64,000 nt of DNA from JBJMLO01 sp045805265 (GTDB lineage: Bacteria; Actinomycetota; UBA4738; JACQTL01): the NCBI GenBank assembly GCA_045805265.1, contig JBJMLO010000030.1, positions 248,001 to 312,000 of the forward strand, read 5' to 3'. This document shows positions 40,588 through 48,944 of this stretch, piece after piece. Position 1 is the first letter of the stretch, and each line of letters begins with the position of its first letter. The notes beneath the pieces are model-generated. The model had not been told where the DNA came from. It made no database searches and worked only from the letters and a program-made list of their open reading frames with translations. The translations under genes were made by a program, and so were the position numbers.

Positions 40588-41271
40588 TCAGTCGAGGGCG
40601 AGGTCGACCACCACCGGCAGGTGGTCCGACGAGGCGACGGCGGCCGTGTCGTCCAGGACCCATGCCCCATCCACCCGGAACTGCTCCGAGACGAACAGGT
40701 AGTCGATCCGGTCGCCGGGGTCGCTCGACGGGAAGGTCCGCCCGGGGTGGTCCCGGTCGCCGCCGTGCTCCCAGGCGTCCCAGTACCGCTCGGCCATCCA
40801 CCGGACCGCCCCGGAGCGGGGACCCTCGTTGAAGTCGCCCCCCACCACGACCGGCCCGCTGAGTCCGGCCGTCAGGTTCGTCAGCTCCTCGACGTGCCGC
40901 CGGCGCTCGTCGGCGGCCAGGCCGAGGTGCACCGCCAGGGCCCAGACCCGGTAGCCGGCGCGGCCCACGTGCGCCACGAGGGCGCCGCGGGGATAGAACC
41001 GCCTCGACTCGTGGAACCGGTGGATGTGGAACCGCACCACACGCCACGGGGGCCGGACCAGGACCGCGTTGCGGACCGTGCGGGCCAGCGGCAGCAGGCT
41101 CGGCGCGGCCGGTTCCATCCCGAGCGCGTGACAGTACCGGCGGAGCTTGCCCCGCGTCCCGGCCTCGCAGATCAGCGCCACGTCCGGGAGGTGCTCCGCC
41201 ACGGCCGCGGCCGTCTCGTCGGCCCCGGCCCGGAAGCCCTTCACGTTGTGGACGAGCACGCGGAGGTCCAT
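40588..41271 (-). CDS. Endonuclease/exonuclease/phosphatase family protein
   Basis: 227 residues. 'MDLRVLVHNVKGFRAGADET' has the metal-site Asn, 'LPDVALICEAGTRGKLRRYC' the Glu, 'AVHLGLAADERRRHVEEL' the His, 'GPVVVGGDFNEGPRSGAV' the GDFN motif, and 'SSDHLPVVVDLALD' the terminal SDHxP. All catalytic elements of the DNase I-like fold are present. The substrate (DNA, inositol phosphate or lipid) is not evident. Its stop abuts the end of the cytidylate-kinase-like gene. TAGGCT lies ten bases before the ATG. Confidence 0.85.
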   Translation of the reverse strand: MDLRVLVHNVKGFRAGADETAAAVAEHLPDVALICEAGTRGKLRRYCHALGMEPAAPSLLPLARTVRNAVLVRPPWRVVRFHIHRFHESRRFYPRGALVAHVGRAGYRVWALAVHLGLAADERRRHVEELTNLTAGLSGPVVVGGDFNEGPRSGAVRWMAERYWDAWEHGGDRDHPGRTFPSSDPGDRIDYLFVSEQFRVDGAWVLDDTAAVASSDHLPVVVDLALD

Positions 41272-41316
41272 GACAGCGCGCAGCCTACCCCGCGCCCCCT
41301 CGCCGTCAGGAACCGG

Positions 41317-42639
41317 CTACGCACCACCTACGAGCGGCGCCAGCACGTCGCGGATGGTCGGCGAGCCCTCGACCTCCTCGAGCTCGTAGGTGACGCGCAC
41401 GGCCGGCTTCGACACGTCGATCAGCGACCGGAGGTCGATCGGCGTGGCGATGACCACGACGTCGCAGTCGGCCGCGTCGATCATGTGCCGCATCTCGTCC
41501 AGCTGCTGCGCCGAGTAGCCCATGGCCGGCAGGACCGGCCCCACGTCGTACTTCTCGTACGTCGCCTTCAGCGTGCCCGTGGCGTAGGGCCGGGGATCCA
41601 CGACCTCGGCGCCCCACCGCCTGGCGGCGACCACTCCCGCGCCGTACTTCATCTCGCCGTGGGTGAGGGTCGGACCGTCCTCCACCACCAGCACGCGCTT
41701 GCCGGCCAGCGCGCCGGGGTCGTCGACGGTGACGGGGCTGGCGGCCCTGATCACGGTGGCGCCGGGGTTGACCTCGGCGATGCTCCGCTCGACGGCGGCG
41801 ACCTGCTCCGCGGACGCCGAGTCCACCTTGTTGATCACGATCACGCCCGCCATCCGGAGGTTCGCCTCGCCGGGGTGGTAGGTCACCTCGTGCCCGGCCC
41901 GCAGGGGGTCGGCCACGACGAGGTGGACGTCCGGCCGGTAGAACGGCAGGTCGTTGTTGCCGCCGTCCCACAGCAGGACGTCGCACTCCTGCTGGGCCTG
42001 TTCCAGGATCGCGCCGTAGTCGACGCCCGCGAACACCACCGTCCCCTCCTTCAGGTGGTGCTCGTACTCCTCGCGCTCCTCGACCGTGGTATTCGCCTCC
42101 TCGAGGTCGTCGAACGAGGCGAACCGCTGCACGCGCTGCTTCGCGAGGTCCCCGTACGGCATGGGATGGCGGACCACGACCGCCGTCTTCCCGGCCTCCC
42201 GCAGCGTCTGCGCCACCTTCCTGGTCGTCTGGCTCTTGCCGGCCCCCGTGCGCACGGCGCACACCGCCACGACCGGAACGCGGGCGGGCAGCATCGTCGC
42301 GCGCGGCCCGAGCAGCACGAAGTTCGCCCCCGCGGCCAGCACCTGCGACGCCCGGTGCATGACGTACTCGTGCGACACGTCCGAGTACGAGAACACGACG
42401 TCGTCGACCGCCAGCTCCTCGATCAGCTGGTCGAGCTCGGATTCGAGGTGGATCTTGATCCCGTCTGGGTACCGCTTCCCCGCCAGCGCGGCCGGATACG
42501 TCCGGTCCTCGATGAACGGGATCTGCGTCGCGGTGAACGCCACCACCTCCGCACCCGGTTCGTCCCGGTACACGGTGTTGAAGTTGTGGAAGTCCCGTCC
42601 CGCCGCCCCCATGATCAGCACCCGCCGCACGTCGGCCAT
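41317..42639 (-). CDS. Cyclic 2,3-diphosphoglycerate synthetase-like GTPase (COG2403)
   Basis: 440 residues. N-terminal Rossmann-like domain 'VLIMGAAGRDFHNFNTVYRD' with 'VAFTATQIPFIEDRTYPAAL', then a P-loop 'CAVRTGAGKSQTTRKVAQTL' (about residue 130). 'VLLWDGGNNDLPFYRPDVHL', 'VIVINKVDSASAEQVAAV' and 'VLVVEDGPTLTHGEMKYGAG' follow. These match proteins annotated from the methanogen cyclic 2,3-DPG synthetase, which makes an osmolyte/thermoprotectant from 2,3-DPG. In bacteria the function is not established, and the active product may differ. It is a single gene between two unrelated units. Confidence 0.82.
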   Translation of the reverse strand: MADVRRVLIMGAAGRDFHNFNTVYRDEPGAEVVAFTATQIPFIEDRTYPAALAGKRYPDGIKIHLESELDQLIEELAVDDVVFSYSDVSHEYVMHRASQVLAAGANFVLLGPRATMLPARVPVVAVCAVRTGAGKSQTTRKVAQTLREAGKTAVVVRHPMPYGDLAKQRVQRFASFDDLEEANTTVEEREEYEHHLKEGTVVFAGVDYGAILEQAQQECDVLLWDGGNNDLPFYRPDVHLVVADPLRAGHEVTYHPGEANLRMAGVIVINKVDSASAEQVAAVERSIAEVNPGATVIRAASPVTVDDPGALAGKRVLVVEDGPTLTHGEMKYGAGVVAARRWGAEVVDPRPYATGTLKATYEKYDVGPVLPAMGYSAQQLDEMRHMIDAADCDVVVIATPIDLRSLIDVSKPAVRVTYELEEVEGSPTIRDVLAPLVGGA

Positions 42640-42818
42640 CCCCGGTCCCTTTCCGCTTTTCGGTGGTCAGTGCCCGCAGAGGGTATCCGCGCCACCGGAG
42701 CCCTGACACGGCCCACCACCGGACATGCCGGCGATGCCTCCGCGCCTCACCGTCCACGTCCGCGGAAAGGAGTGCGGAAGCCGGCGATTTTCAGTCTGCG
42801 TCGAGCCGATTCGGCCGC

Positions 42819-43040
42819 TCAGGGGCAGGTGGAGACCTGGCCTCCCCCGGTCCCCACGAAGCACGTGTCGGTGCCGCCCACGGCCCTGGATCGAGTCGAA
42901 CCCCAAGTTCCCATGGAGTCGTCGCCGGCCGAGCCGCCGATGACGGCGTCGTTGCCGGCCCGGCCGTACAGGTGGTCGTGTCCCCCGTTCCCCAGGATCA
43001 GGTCGTCGTCGGCGGCAAGGTCAAGGTGGTGGAGGTTTCG
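42819..43040 (-). pseudogene. C-terminal remnant of an RTX (calcium-binding repeat) protein
   Basis: A 73-residue frame ends at TGA 42819-42821. It reads 'LILGNGGHDHLYGRAGNDAV' then 'IGGSAGDDSMG', and ends 'GGTDTCFVGTGGGQVSTCP', the nonapeptide (GGxGxDxLx) repeats and Cys-bearing tail of secreted RTX proteins. There is no start codon with a ribosome site, and an in-frame TAA (43041-43043) closes the frame upstream. The rest of the gene is missing, since the histidine kinase promoter follows. It looks like the stump left by a deletion or rearrangement. The remaining gap 42640-42818 shows nothing else. Confidence 0.65.
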
Positions 43041-43120
43041 TTAGATTCCGGCCGATGCGAAAGGGCTAGACCGTTCGCGCCGATGGGTAACCAGCGTCCC
43101 AGTGCGACACCGGAGGTGAG

Positions 43121-45397
43121 TTGGCGAGCAGCTTGAGGCCCGACCGGGAACAATCGGCCGACGAGCCGAACGACTTCGTGCTGCGCATGGAGGGCCTCCC
43201 CGGGTTCGCCTGGGCCACCGACACCGACCTCCGGGTGCTGTGGATGGCGCGTCCCCCGGCCCGGATCGCTGGGGGGGACGCCGCAGCGCCCGGCCGGCGG
43301 CTGTTCGAACTGCTCCCCATGCCGAAGGCCGAGTCCATCGCCCGGGCCGCCCACCGCCGGGCCTTCGACGGGCAGGGTTCGAACTTCGAGTTCGGCGTCG
43401 CCGGCAGAACGTACGAGGCCCGCGTGGAACCCCTCCGCGAGCACGGGCTGGTGGTCGGCGCGGTGGCCATGGCCGTGGACGTCTCCGACCGGAGCAACGA
43501 GGAGGGCGAGCGACGACAAGCCGAGGCCGGCTTCCGCGGCCTGTTGGAGCGGGTGCCCGCCATCACGTACACGGCCGAGTTCGGCGCGACCGGCGAATGG
43601 CGCTACGTCAGTCCGCAGATCGAGGCGATCCTGGGCTTCACGGCCGAGGAATGGACGGCGGAGCCCGACCTGTTCTATTCCCGGGTCCATCTGGACGACC
43701 GGGAGCGATACCTCGCTGCGGAGGAGGCGGCCCGCACCTCCGGGCGGCTCTCCGTCCGGTACCGCCTGCTCGCCCGGGACGGCCACGTCGTGTGGGTGCG
43801 CGACGACGCGGTGCTGACGCGGGAGACCGCCGGCCGGCCCGCGCTGCTGGAGGGCGTGATGCTGGACGTCACCCAGCAGGTCCGCGCCGAGGAGGCCCTG
43901 CGGGACAGCGAGGAACGCTACCGGCGGCTCGTCGATCTCTCTCCGGACGCCATCTTCGTCCACCGCGACGGGGAGTTCGTATTCGCCAACTGGGCGGCGG
44001 CCGGCCTGATCGGGGCCGCCGACCCGATGGAGCTCGTCGGACTGCCCATCCTTCGGATCGTCCATCCCGACGACCGCGGGCTGATGTCGGCGTGGGCCCA
44101 GGGCGAGCGCCACGGCCAGGCCGCGCCCGCGGTCGAGGCGCGGTTCGTGCGCCTCGACACCACGGTCGTCGACGTCGAGGTCGCTGCGATCCCGTTCACC
44201 TTCGAGGGGGAACCGGCCGGTCAGATCGTGGCCCGCGACGTCTCCCGGCGGAAGGCGGTCGACCGACGTCTGCGGGAGGCGGAGAGCCGGTATCGGACGC
44301 TCGTGGAGACCATCCCCATGGTCACCTACATCGTGGAGCGGGGCCCCCACGGCAGGTCCGTGTACGTGAGCCCGCAGATCGAACGGCTGACCGGCTACAC
44401 GGTCGAGGAGTGCCTTCCGGACCGCCGCCTGTGGACACGCATCCTGCATCCCGAGGACCGCGCGCGAGTGCTCGCCGAGGACGCGCTCCACGAGCAGACC
44501 GAGGAGCCGTTCAGCGCCGAGTACCGCATCGTCGCCCGCGACGGCCGGGTGGTGTGGATCGACAACGAGGCGGTCCTCCTGCGCGACGACGCCGGGCGGG
44601 CGTCCCACTGGCAGGGCGTGATGATCGACGTCACCGAGCGCAAGAAGGCCGAGGAGGAGCTCCGCCGGGCCCTCGAGATGGAACGCGACGCCGGCGACCG
44701 CCTTCGCGCGCTCGACGAGATGAAGAACACGTTCCTCCACGCGGTCTCTCACGAGCTTCGGACCCCGCTGTCGGCGGTGCTGGGCTTCGCGTTGACCCTG
44801 GAGCGCGCCGACCTGGACCTGCCCGAGCAGGAGGCCCGCGACATCGCGGGACGGATCGCGGCGAACGCTCGCAAGCTGGAGCGCCTGCTGACGGACCTCC
44901 TCGACCTGGACCGCCTGGACCGGGGGATCGTCGAGCCGAAGCTGCTTCCTGCCGACCTCGCGCAGCTCGTCCGCCGCGCCGTGCGGGAGTCCGGCTTGCC
45001 CGCCGAGCGCAACGTGGAGCTCGACACCAAGCCCGTCGTCATCGGCCTCGACGCCGCCAAGGTGGAACGCATCGTCGAGAACCTCGTCGCCAACAGCTTC
45101 CGCCACACGCCAGCCCGGGCCAGGGTGTGGGTGCGGGTGCGTCCGGTCTCCGGCGGCGCGCTGCTGTGCGTCGACGACGACGGCCCGGGCGTCCCGCCCG
45201 AGCTGAAGGAGACGATCTTCGAACCGTTCATGCGGGGCCCGAAGGCACCGGCACACGCGCCCGGGGTCGGGGTCGGGCTCTCGTTGGTGGGACGGTTCGC
45301 CAAGCTGCACGGGGGACGTGCCTGGGTCGAGGACCGCGAGGGCGGGGGCGCGTCGTTCCGGGTGTTCCTCCCCGTGAACTGGCCCGCGGCAGGCTGA
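43121..45397 (+). CDS. Sensor histidine kinase with four PAS domains
   Basis: 758 residues from TTG 43121, chosen because GGAGGTGA lies just upstream; the GTG inside that sequence is out of frame. It is cytosolic, with no TM. A divergent first PAS (about 15-125) is followed by three clearer ones with PAC ends ('VSPQIEAILGFTAEEWTAEP', 'DLSPDAIFVHRDGEFVFANW', 'VYVSPQIERLTGYTVEECLP'). HisKA 'FLHAVSHELRTPLSAVLGFA' has the phospho-His (about 542). HATPase has 'ENLVANSFRHT', 'VDDDGPGVPPE' and 'GVGVGLSLVGRFAKLHGG'. No response regulator is adjacent, so it is an orphan. The signal is probably a small ligand, redox state or light through the PAS units. Confidence 0.9.
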   Translation: MASSLRPDREQSADEPNDFVLRMEGLPGFAWATDTDLRVLWMARPPARIAGGDAAAPGRRLFELLPMPKAESIARAAHRRAFDGQGSNFEFGVAGRTYEARVEPLREHGLVVGAVAMAVDVSDRSNEEGERRQAEAGFRGLLERVPAITYTAEFGATGEWRYVSPQIEAILGFTAEEWTAEPDLFYSRVHLDDRERYLAAEEAARTSGRLSVRYRLLARDGHVVWVRDDAVLTRETAGRPALLEGVMLDVTQQVRAEEALRDSEERYRRLVDLSPDAIFVHRDGEFVFANWAAAGLIGAADPMELVGLPILRIVHPDDRGLMSAWAQGERHGQAAPAVEARFVRLDTTVVDVEVAAIPFTFEGEPAGQIVARDVSRRKAVDRRLREAESRYRTLVETIPMVTYIVERGPHGRSVYVSPQIERLTGYTVEECLPDRRLWTRILHPEDRARVLAEDALHEQTEEPFSAEYRIVARDGRVVWIDNEAVLLRDDAGRASHWQGVMIDVTERKKAEEELRRALEMERDAGDRLRALDEMKNTFLHAVSHELRTPLSAVLGFALTLERADLDLPEQEARDIAGRIAANARKLERLLTDLLDLDRLDRGIVEPKLLPADLAQLVRRAVRESGLPAERNVELDTKPVVIGLDAAKVERIVENLVANSFRHTPARARVWVRVRPVSGGALLCVDDDGPGVPPELKETIFEPFMRGPKAPAHAPGVGVGLSLVGRFAKLHGGRAWVEDREGGGASFRVFLPVNWPAAG

Positions 45398-45400
45398 CAC

Positions 45401-45418
45401 TCCCTCGCGCTCGAGGGG
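45401..45418. terminator. Bidirectional terminator candidate
   Basis: CCCTCG (45402-45407) pairs with CGAGGG (45412-45417) around CGCT, extended by a T-G pair. It lies in the 33-base gap between the converging histidine kinase and LLM genes. A short CTTTC follows on the plus strand. Confidence 0.45.
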
Positions 45419-45430
45419 CAATCAGGCCTT

Positions 45431-46339
45431 TCAGCCGCCCAGCCCGGAGGCCCGGGCGATGAGCTCGGCGCGGTCGGCGGGCCCGGCGGCGACCACGATG
45501 ACCCATGTCGCGCCGGAGGCCGCGAGCCCGGCCACGTGCTCGGCGAAGCGTTCCGCGCCCCCGATCCACACGTCGTCCGAGGTCATCCCGCGCTCCCGCC
45601 GGGCCGTCGCCAGGCGGCCGGCCTCGGCCTCGTCCTCGCCAACCAGCGCGATGCCCGCCCAGGTCGGCTCGGCCTCCCGCCCGGCCGCGCCGGCCTCCTC
45701 GGCCAGCAGCGTGGCCTTTCGGGCGAACGACTCCGCAGATGCGCCCCACCCGTTCCAGCCGTCGGCCACCGCGCCGGCGAGCCGGACCACCTCGTCGGCC
45801 TGCGCGCCGATCCACACCGGGGGACCCCCCGGCCGGGCCGGCGGCGGGAGCAGCGGGCCGGCGATCGGGGGAACCTGGCCACCTCCCTCCCATCGCTCGC
45901 CCCGGAACAGGGCCTTCACGGCGGCCACGAGCTCCGCGAGGTGCGCCCGCCGATCGGCCTTCGACAACGTGGGGATCCCGAACGCACGGTGCTCCGGCTC
46001 GTCGATGGGATCGCCCGTGCCGACGGCGAGGATCATCCGGCCCCCGGTCAGCTCGTCGATGCCGGCCGCCATCTTCGCCAGAAGCCCGGCCGGCCGGAGC
46101 TGGGCCCGCGCCACCAGGGTTCCCACCCGCACGCGCTCGGTGACCGCGCCCACGGCCGCCAGCGTCGTGAAGGCCTCGAGCGAGGGCCGGTCGGGCGAGG
46201 CGGCCGGCGGGAAGAAGTGGTCGAACGCGAACACGCCGTCGTAGCCGAGGGCCTCGGCCCGCCGCGCGGCGTCCAGCACCCGCTCGGTGTTGCCCGAGAA
46301 CAGCGGCAGCACCAGGCCGAGATGGGGCCGCGTGCTCAC
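45431..46339 (-). CDS. LLM-class (luciferase-like) F420/flavin-dependent oxidoreductase
   Basis: 302 residues, a TIM barrel. 'LGLVLPLFSGNTERVLDAAR', 'ALGYDGVFAFDHFFPPAASP', 'VTERVRVGTLVARAQLRPAG' and 'TGGRMILAVGTGDPIDEPEH' are typical of the LLM superfamily, and the actinobacterial setting favours coenzyme F420 over FMN. Substrate unknown. GTG start overlaps the ROK stop (GTGA 46336-46339). It is the last gene of the ArsA operon. Confidence 0.87.
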   Translation of the reverse strand: MSTRPHLGLVLPLFSGNTERVLDAARRAEALGYDGVFAFDHFFPPAASPDRPSLEAFTTLAAVGAVTERVRVGTLVARAQLRPAGLLAKMAAGIDELTGGRMILAVGTGDPIDEPEHRAFGIPTLSKADRRAHLAELVAAVKALFRGERWEGGGQVPPIAGPLLPPPARPGGPPVWIGAQADEVVRLAGAVADGWNGWGASAESFARKATLLAEEAGAAGREAEPTWAGIALVGEDEAEAGRLATARRERGMTSDDVWIGGAERFAEHVAGLAASGATWVIVVAAGPADRAELIARASGLGG

Positions 46340-47313
46340 GCGGATCCCGGCCCCGGCTCCTCGAGGGCCAGCAGCCCCGCGCCGATGCCGCCGGCGTCGT
46401 TGCCCAGCCGGGCGGCCACGATCGGAACCTGGGGGCGATGCTCGGGCGCCTCCACCGCGGCGACGAACGCCGTCCTGGCGGGGCCGAGCAGCAGGTCGCC
46501 GGCGTCGATCGCGCCGCCCCCGACCACGACCACATCGGGATCGAGGACGTTGACGAGGCCGGCGATGCCCTCCCCCAGGCGACGCCCGACCTCGGCCAGG
46601 ACGCCCACCGCGGTGACGTCGCCCTGCTTGGCCGCGGTGGTCACCACCGGGCCGGTGATCAAGGCCGGGTCCCCCTCCGCCAGCTCGACCAGGAGCGAGG
46701 CCGGCTCCCCGGCGGCGGCCTCGCGTCCCAGCCGCCCGATCGCCCGCCCAGAGGCGACCTGTTCCCAGCAACCCAGGTTCCCGCAGCCGCAGAGCGGGCC
46801 GCCCGGCTCCACGATGATGTGGCCGATCTCCGCGCCGAACCCGTGCGCGCCGCGGAACATCCGCCCGCCCGAGACGATCGCGCCGCCGATGCCGGTCCCC
46901 ACCGTGACGAGCAGCATGTCGTCGGCCTCCCGGCCGGCGCCCATGCGGAACTCCCCCCACCCGGCGCAGGCGGCGTCGTTGTCGACGAGACAGGGCAGGC
47001 CCGTGCTCTGGGCCAGCCATTCGCGGAGGGGGATGTCCCGGAACGGCAGGTTCGGCCCGTAGCGCATGATCCCGGCCGGGTACTCGACCATGCCGGCGAC
47101 GCCGGCGCCGATCGCCGCTACCGCGGGGCCTCGGAGCTGGCCGGCCACCTGCTCGACCGCGGCGAACACCGCCCGGCTGTCGCCAGCGGGCGTCATCGAC
47201 CTGGCGTGGGCCAGGACCCGGCCGTCGGCCGAGACCCGGAAGCCGGCGATCTTGGTCCCGCCGATGTCGAGGCCGATGGCCTCGAGGCCGGCCGGCTCGG
47301 CGGCCTCGCTCAC
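46336..47313 (-). CDS. ROK-family sugar kinase (glucokinase-like)
   Basis: 325 residues. 'AIGLDIGGTKIAGFRVSADG' is the phosphate loop and 'LPCLVDNDAACAGWGEFRMG' holds the catalytic Asp. 'LLVTVGTGIGGAIVSGGRMF' and 'GAEIGHIIVEPGGPLCGCGN' with 'LGCWEQVASG' give the ExGH and zinc-binding CxCGxxGC motifs. There is no DNA-binding domain, so it is a kinase, not a repressor; glucose is the usual substrate. GTG start overlaps the small Cys-pair gene (GTGA). Confidence 0.9.
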   Translation of the reverse strand: MSEAAEPAGLEAIGLDIGGTKIAGFRVSADGRVLAHARSMTPAGDSRAVFAAVEQVAGQLRGPAVAAIGAGVAGMVEYPAGIMRYGPNLPFRDIPLREWLAQSTGLPCLVDNDAACAGWGEFRMGAGREADDMLLVTVGTGIGGAIVSGGRMFRGAHGFGAEIGHIIVEPGGPLCGCGNLGCWEQVASGRAIGRLGREAAAGEPASLLVELAEGDPALITGPVVTTAAKQGDVTAVGVLAEVGRRLGEGIAGLVNVLDPDVVVVGGGAIDAGDLLLGPARTAFVAAVEAPEHRPQVPIVAARLGNDAGGIGAGLLALEEPGPGSA

Positions 47314-47636
47314 GTGATCCGGATGTGCTCGAGGCCCCCGGCGTCCCCCATGGCCTCGGTTCGGGCGTCGACCATGGCCTTCACGGCCAGCATCAGCTCG
47401 TGCCCGGCCGTCATGAGGTGCTGGACCACCTCGGGCCGGGCCGCCTCGGCGAAGGTCAGCGCCATCCCCACGGGACAGAACGCCACGGGACAGGCCGGCC
47501 CGCGGGGAGCGCCGGTCGTTCCCGGCGCGCCGGCGCCGGAGGGGGACGCCGCCGGCCCGGGGTCGGCGCCGTCGCCGGCGCCCCGCCGGTTCGCGCCGGC
47601 GCGACGCCCGCCGGTTCCCGTCCGGGCTTCAGCCAT
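47310..47636 (-). CDS. Small hypothetical protein with paired cysteines
   Basis: 108 residues. The first about 45 are disordered and Gly/Ala/Pro-rich. Then comes 'RGPACPVAFCPVGMALTFAE' with a CPxxxCP pair, and a helical end 'EVVQHLMTAGHELMLAVKAM'. It lies between the ArsA-like and ROK genes in a tight operon; its stop overlaps ROK (GTGA). The Cys pair could bind metal or hand it on, but no family was recognised. Confidence 0.6.
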   Translation of the reverse strand: MAEARTGTGGRRAGANRRGAGDGADPGPAASPSGAGAPGTTGAPRGPACPVAFCPVGMALTFAEAARPEVVQHLMTAGHELMLAVKAMVDARTEAMGDAGGLEHIRIT

Positions 47637-47684
47637 GGTCTGACCCCTTTCTCGTCGGTCCCGGCCCGCCCGGGGCCGGCTCGC

Positions 47685-48884
47685 TCATCGCGTCCGGGCG
47701 GCCTCGGCCACCGGTCGGGGCTCGCGGCCGAACCGGATCTCCAGCCGGTCCTCCACGAACGAGGCGTCGCGGATGGACAGCCGCTGCAGCGTCTGCGGCA
47801 GGATGAGGTTCCGCTTGTACGCGCCCACCTTCACGAACAGCTCGTCGCCGCGGCGGTGAATGTCGAGCTCCTCCCGGGAGGCGAACGGCAGTCGCAGCGA
47901 CAACACGTAGGCCTGGCCCCGCTTGCGGACGCGGATGGGCTCCTCGACGTGCAGGATCGCGGCGGGGTCGAGGTCGCCGTACACCTCGTCGGCCATCCTC
48001 CCCAACAGGTCGAGCCCCACCATCTCCTGGTCGAACAGCTTCGCCGTGAGGATGGGCACCGGCTGGAACGACTCGTGCACGGTGGCCAGGTGCTCCGCCT
48101 GGATCTCCTTCCACTTGCCGAAGTAGGGATCGGTCACCGTGTCCGGGATGATCCGGTTGACCACCACCGCGTCGCACCGATAGCCGAACAGCGACAGGTA
48201 GGTGTAGGTCCGGCGGGCCTCGGCGATCACCATCTTCTCCGGGTTCACCACCAGGCGCACGCTCGAGACCTTCTCGTCGATCAGGATCTTGCGCACCGAG
48301 TCGAGGTTGCGGTGGAGCTTCTCCACGCTCGCGAAGAACCGGTCGTCGGCGATCGGCAGCGAGGTGATCCTCGTGACCAGCGGGCGCAGCGTCTTCACCA
48401 CCCGCCGCTCCACCGGGAAGATGCGCTCGATGTACCAGTTCATGATCTCCGGCAGCGACAGCAGGCGGAGCGTCTCGGCGGTCGGCGCGCAGTCGACCAC
48501 GAGCAGGTCGTACTTGCTCGACTCGACGTGGTGCTTCACGTCGATCAGGCTGAAGATCTCGTCGAGGCCGGGGATCACGGAGAGCTCCTCGGCCTGGATC
48601 GTGTCGACCCCCGCCCAGTTCATCAGCGAGATGAAGTACTCCTGGATCTCGCGCCAGTTCTGCTCCAGCCGCCCCTGGGCGTCGATCTGCTGTGCCCACA
48701 GATTGTCGGCGAGCTGCGTCGTCTCCGACGAGATCCCGGTGTCGAAGGAGTCCGCCAGGGAGTGCGCCGGGTCGGTCGACATGACCATCACCCGGCTCCC
48801 GGCGCGGGCCGCCGACGCGGCCGTCGCCGCGGCCACGGTGGTCTTTCCCACGCCGCCCTTCCCGGTGAACAGGAGAACCCGCAT
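47685..48884 (-). CDS. ArsA/GET3-family ATPase with C-terminal crystallin-like domain
   Basis: 399 residues. Deviant Walker A 'LLFTGKGGVGKTTVAAATAA', switch I 'VMSTDPAHSLADSFDTGI' and A-loop/switch II 'YDLLVVDCAPTAETLRLLSL' are all intact. The last about 90 residues ('EEPIRVRKRGQAYVLSLRLP', 'DELFVKVGAYKRNLILPQTL') form the ArsA_HSP20-like beta domain. It lacks the arsenite-binding cysteine triplet and no arsB/arsC is nearby, so arsenite export is unlikely. Such single-unit proteins may handle membrane-protein or metabolite cargo. TAATCT lies nine bases before the ATG, so it heads the operon. Confidence 0.88.
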   Translation of the reverse strand: MRVLLFTGKGGVGKTTVAAATAASAARAGSRVMVMSTDPAHSLADSFDTGISSETTQLADNLWAQQIDAQGRLEQNWREIQEYFISLMNWAGVDTIQAEELSVIPGLDEIFSLIDVKHHVESSKYDLLVVDCAPTAETLRLLSLPEIMNWYIERIFPVERRVVKTLRPLVTRITSLPIADDRFFASVEKLHRNLDSVRKILIDEKVSSVRLVVNPEKMVIAEARRTYTYLSLFGYRCDAVVVNRIIPDTVTDPYFGKWKEIQAEHLATVHESFQPVPILTAKLFDQEMVGLDLLGRMADEVYGDLDPAAILHVEEPIRVRKRGQAYVLSLRLPFASREELDIHRRGDELFVKVGAYKRNLILPQTLQRLSIRDASFVEDRLEIRFGREPRPVAEAARTR

Positions 48885-48944
48885 CGCGGGCCTAGATTAG
48901 CGGCTCGGCTTCCCGCGCCGTCCAGTGACCGGGAGAGGCGGGGT

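Noticed and set aside
42998..45421. Long minus-strand open frame opposite the PAS histidine kinase
   Set aside because: It is the GC-rich shadow of the kinase gene: composition is dominated by Arg, Gly, Pro, Val and His, there are no domain motifs, and the plus-strand kinase accounts for the region. Only its far left end overlaps, in another frame, the RTX remnant.
32724..47313. Possible mobile or prophage island because of the two decayed gene ends
   Set aside because: No integrase, transposase, terminal repeats or tRNA attachment site; surrounding genes are ordinary metabolic genes with uniform composition.
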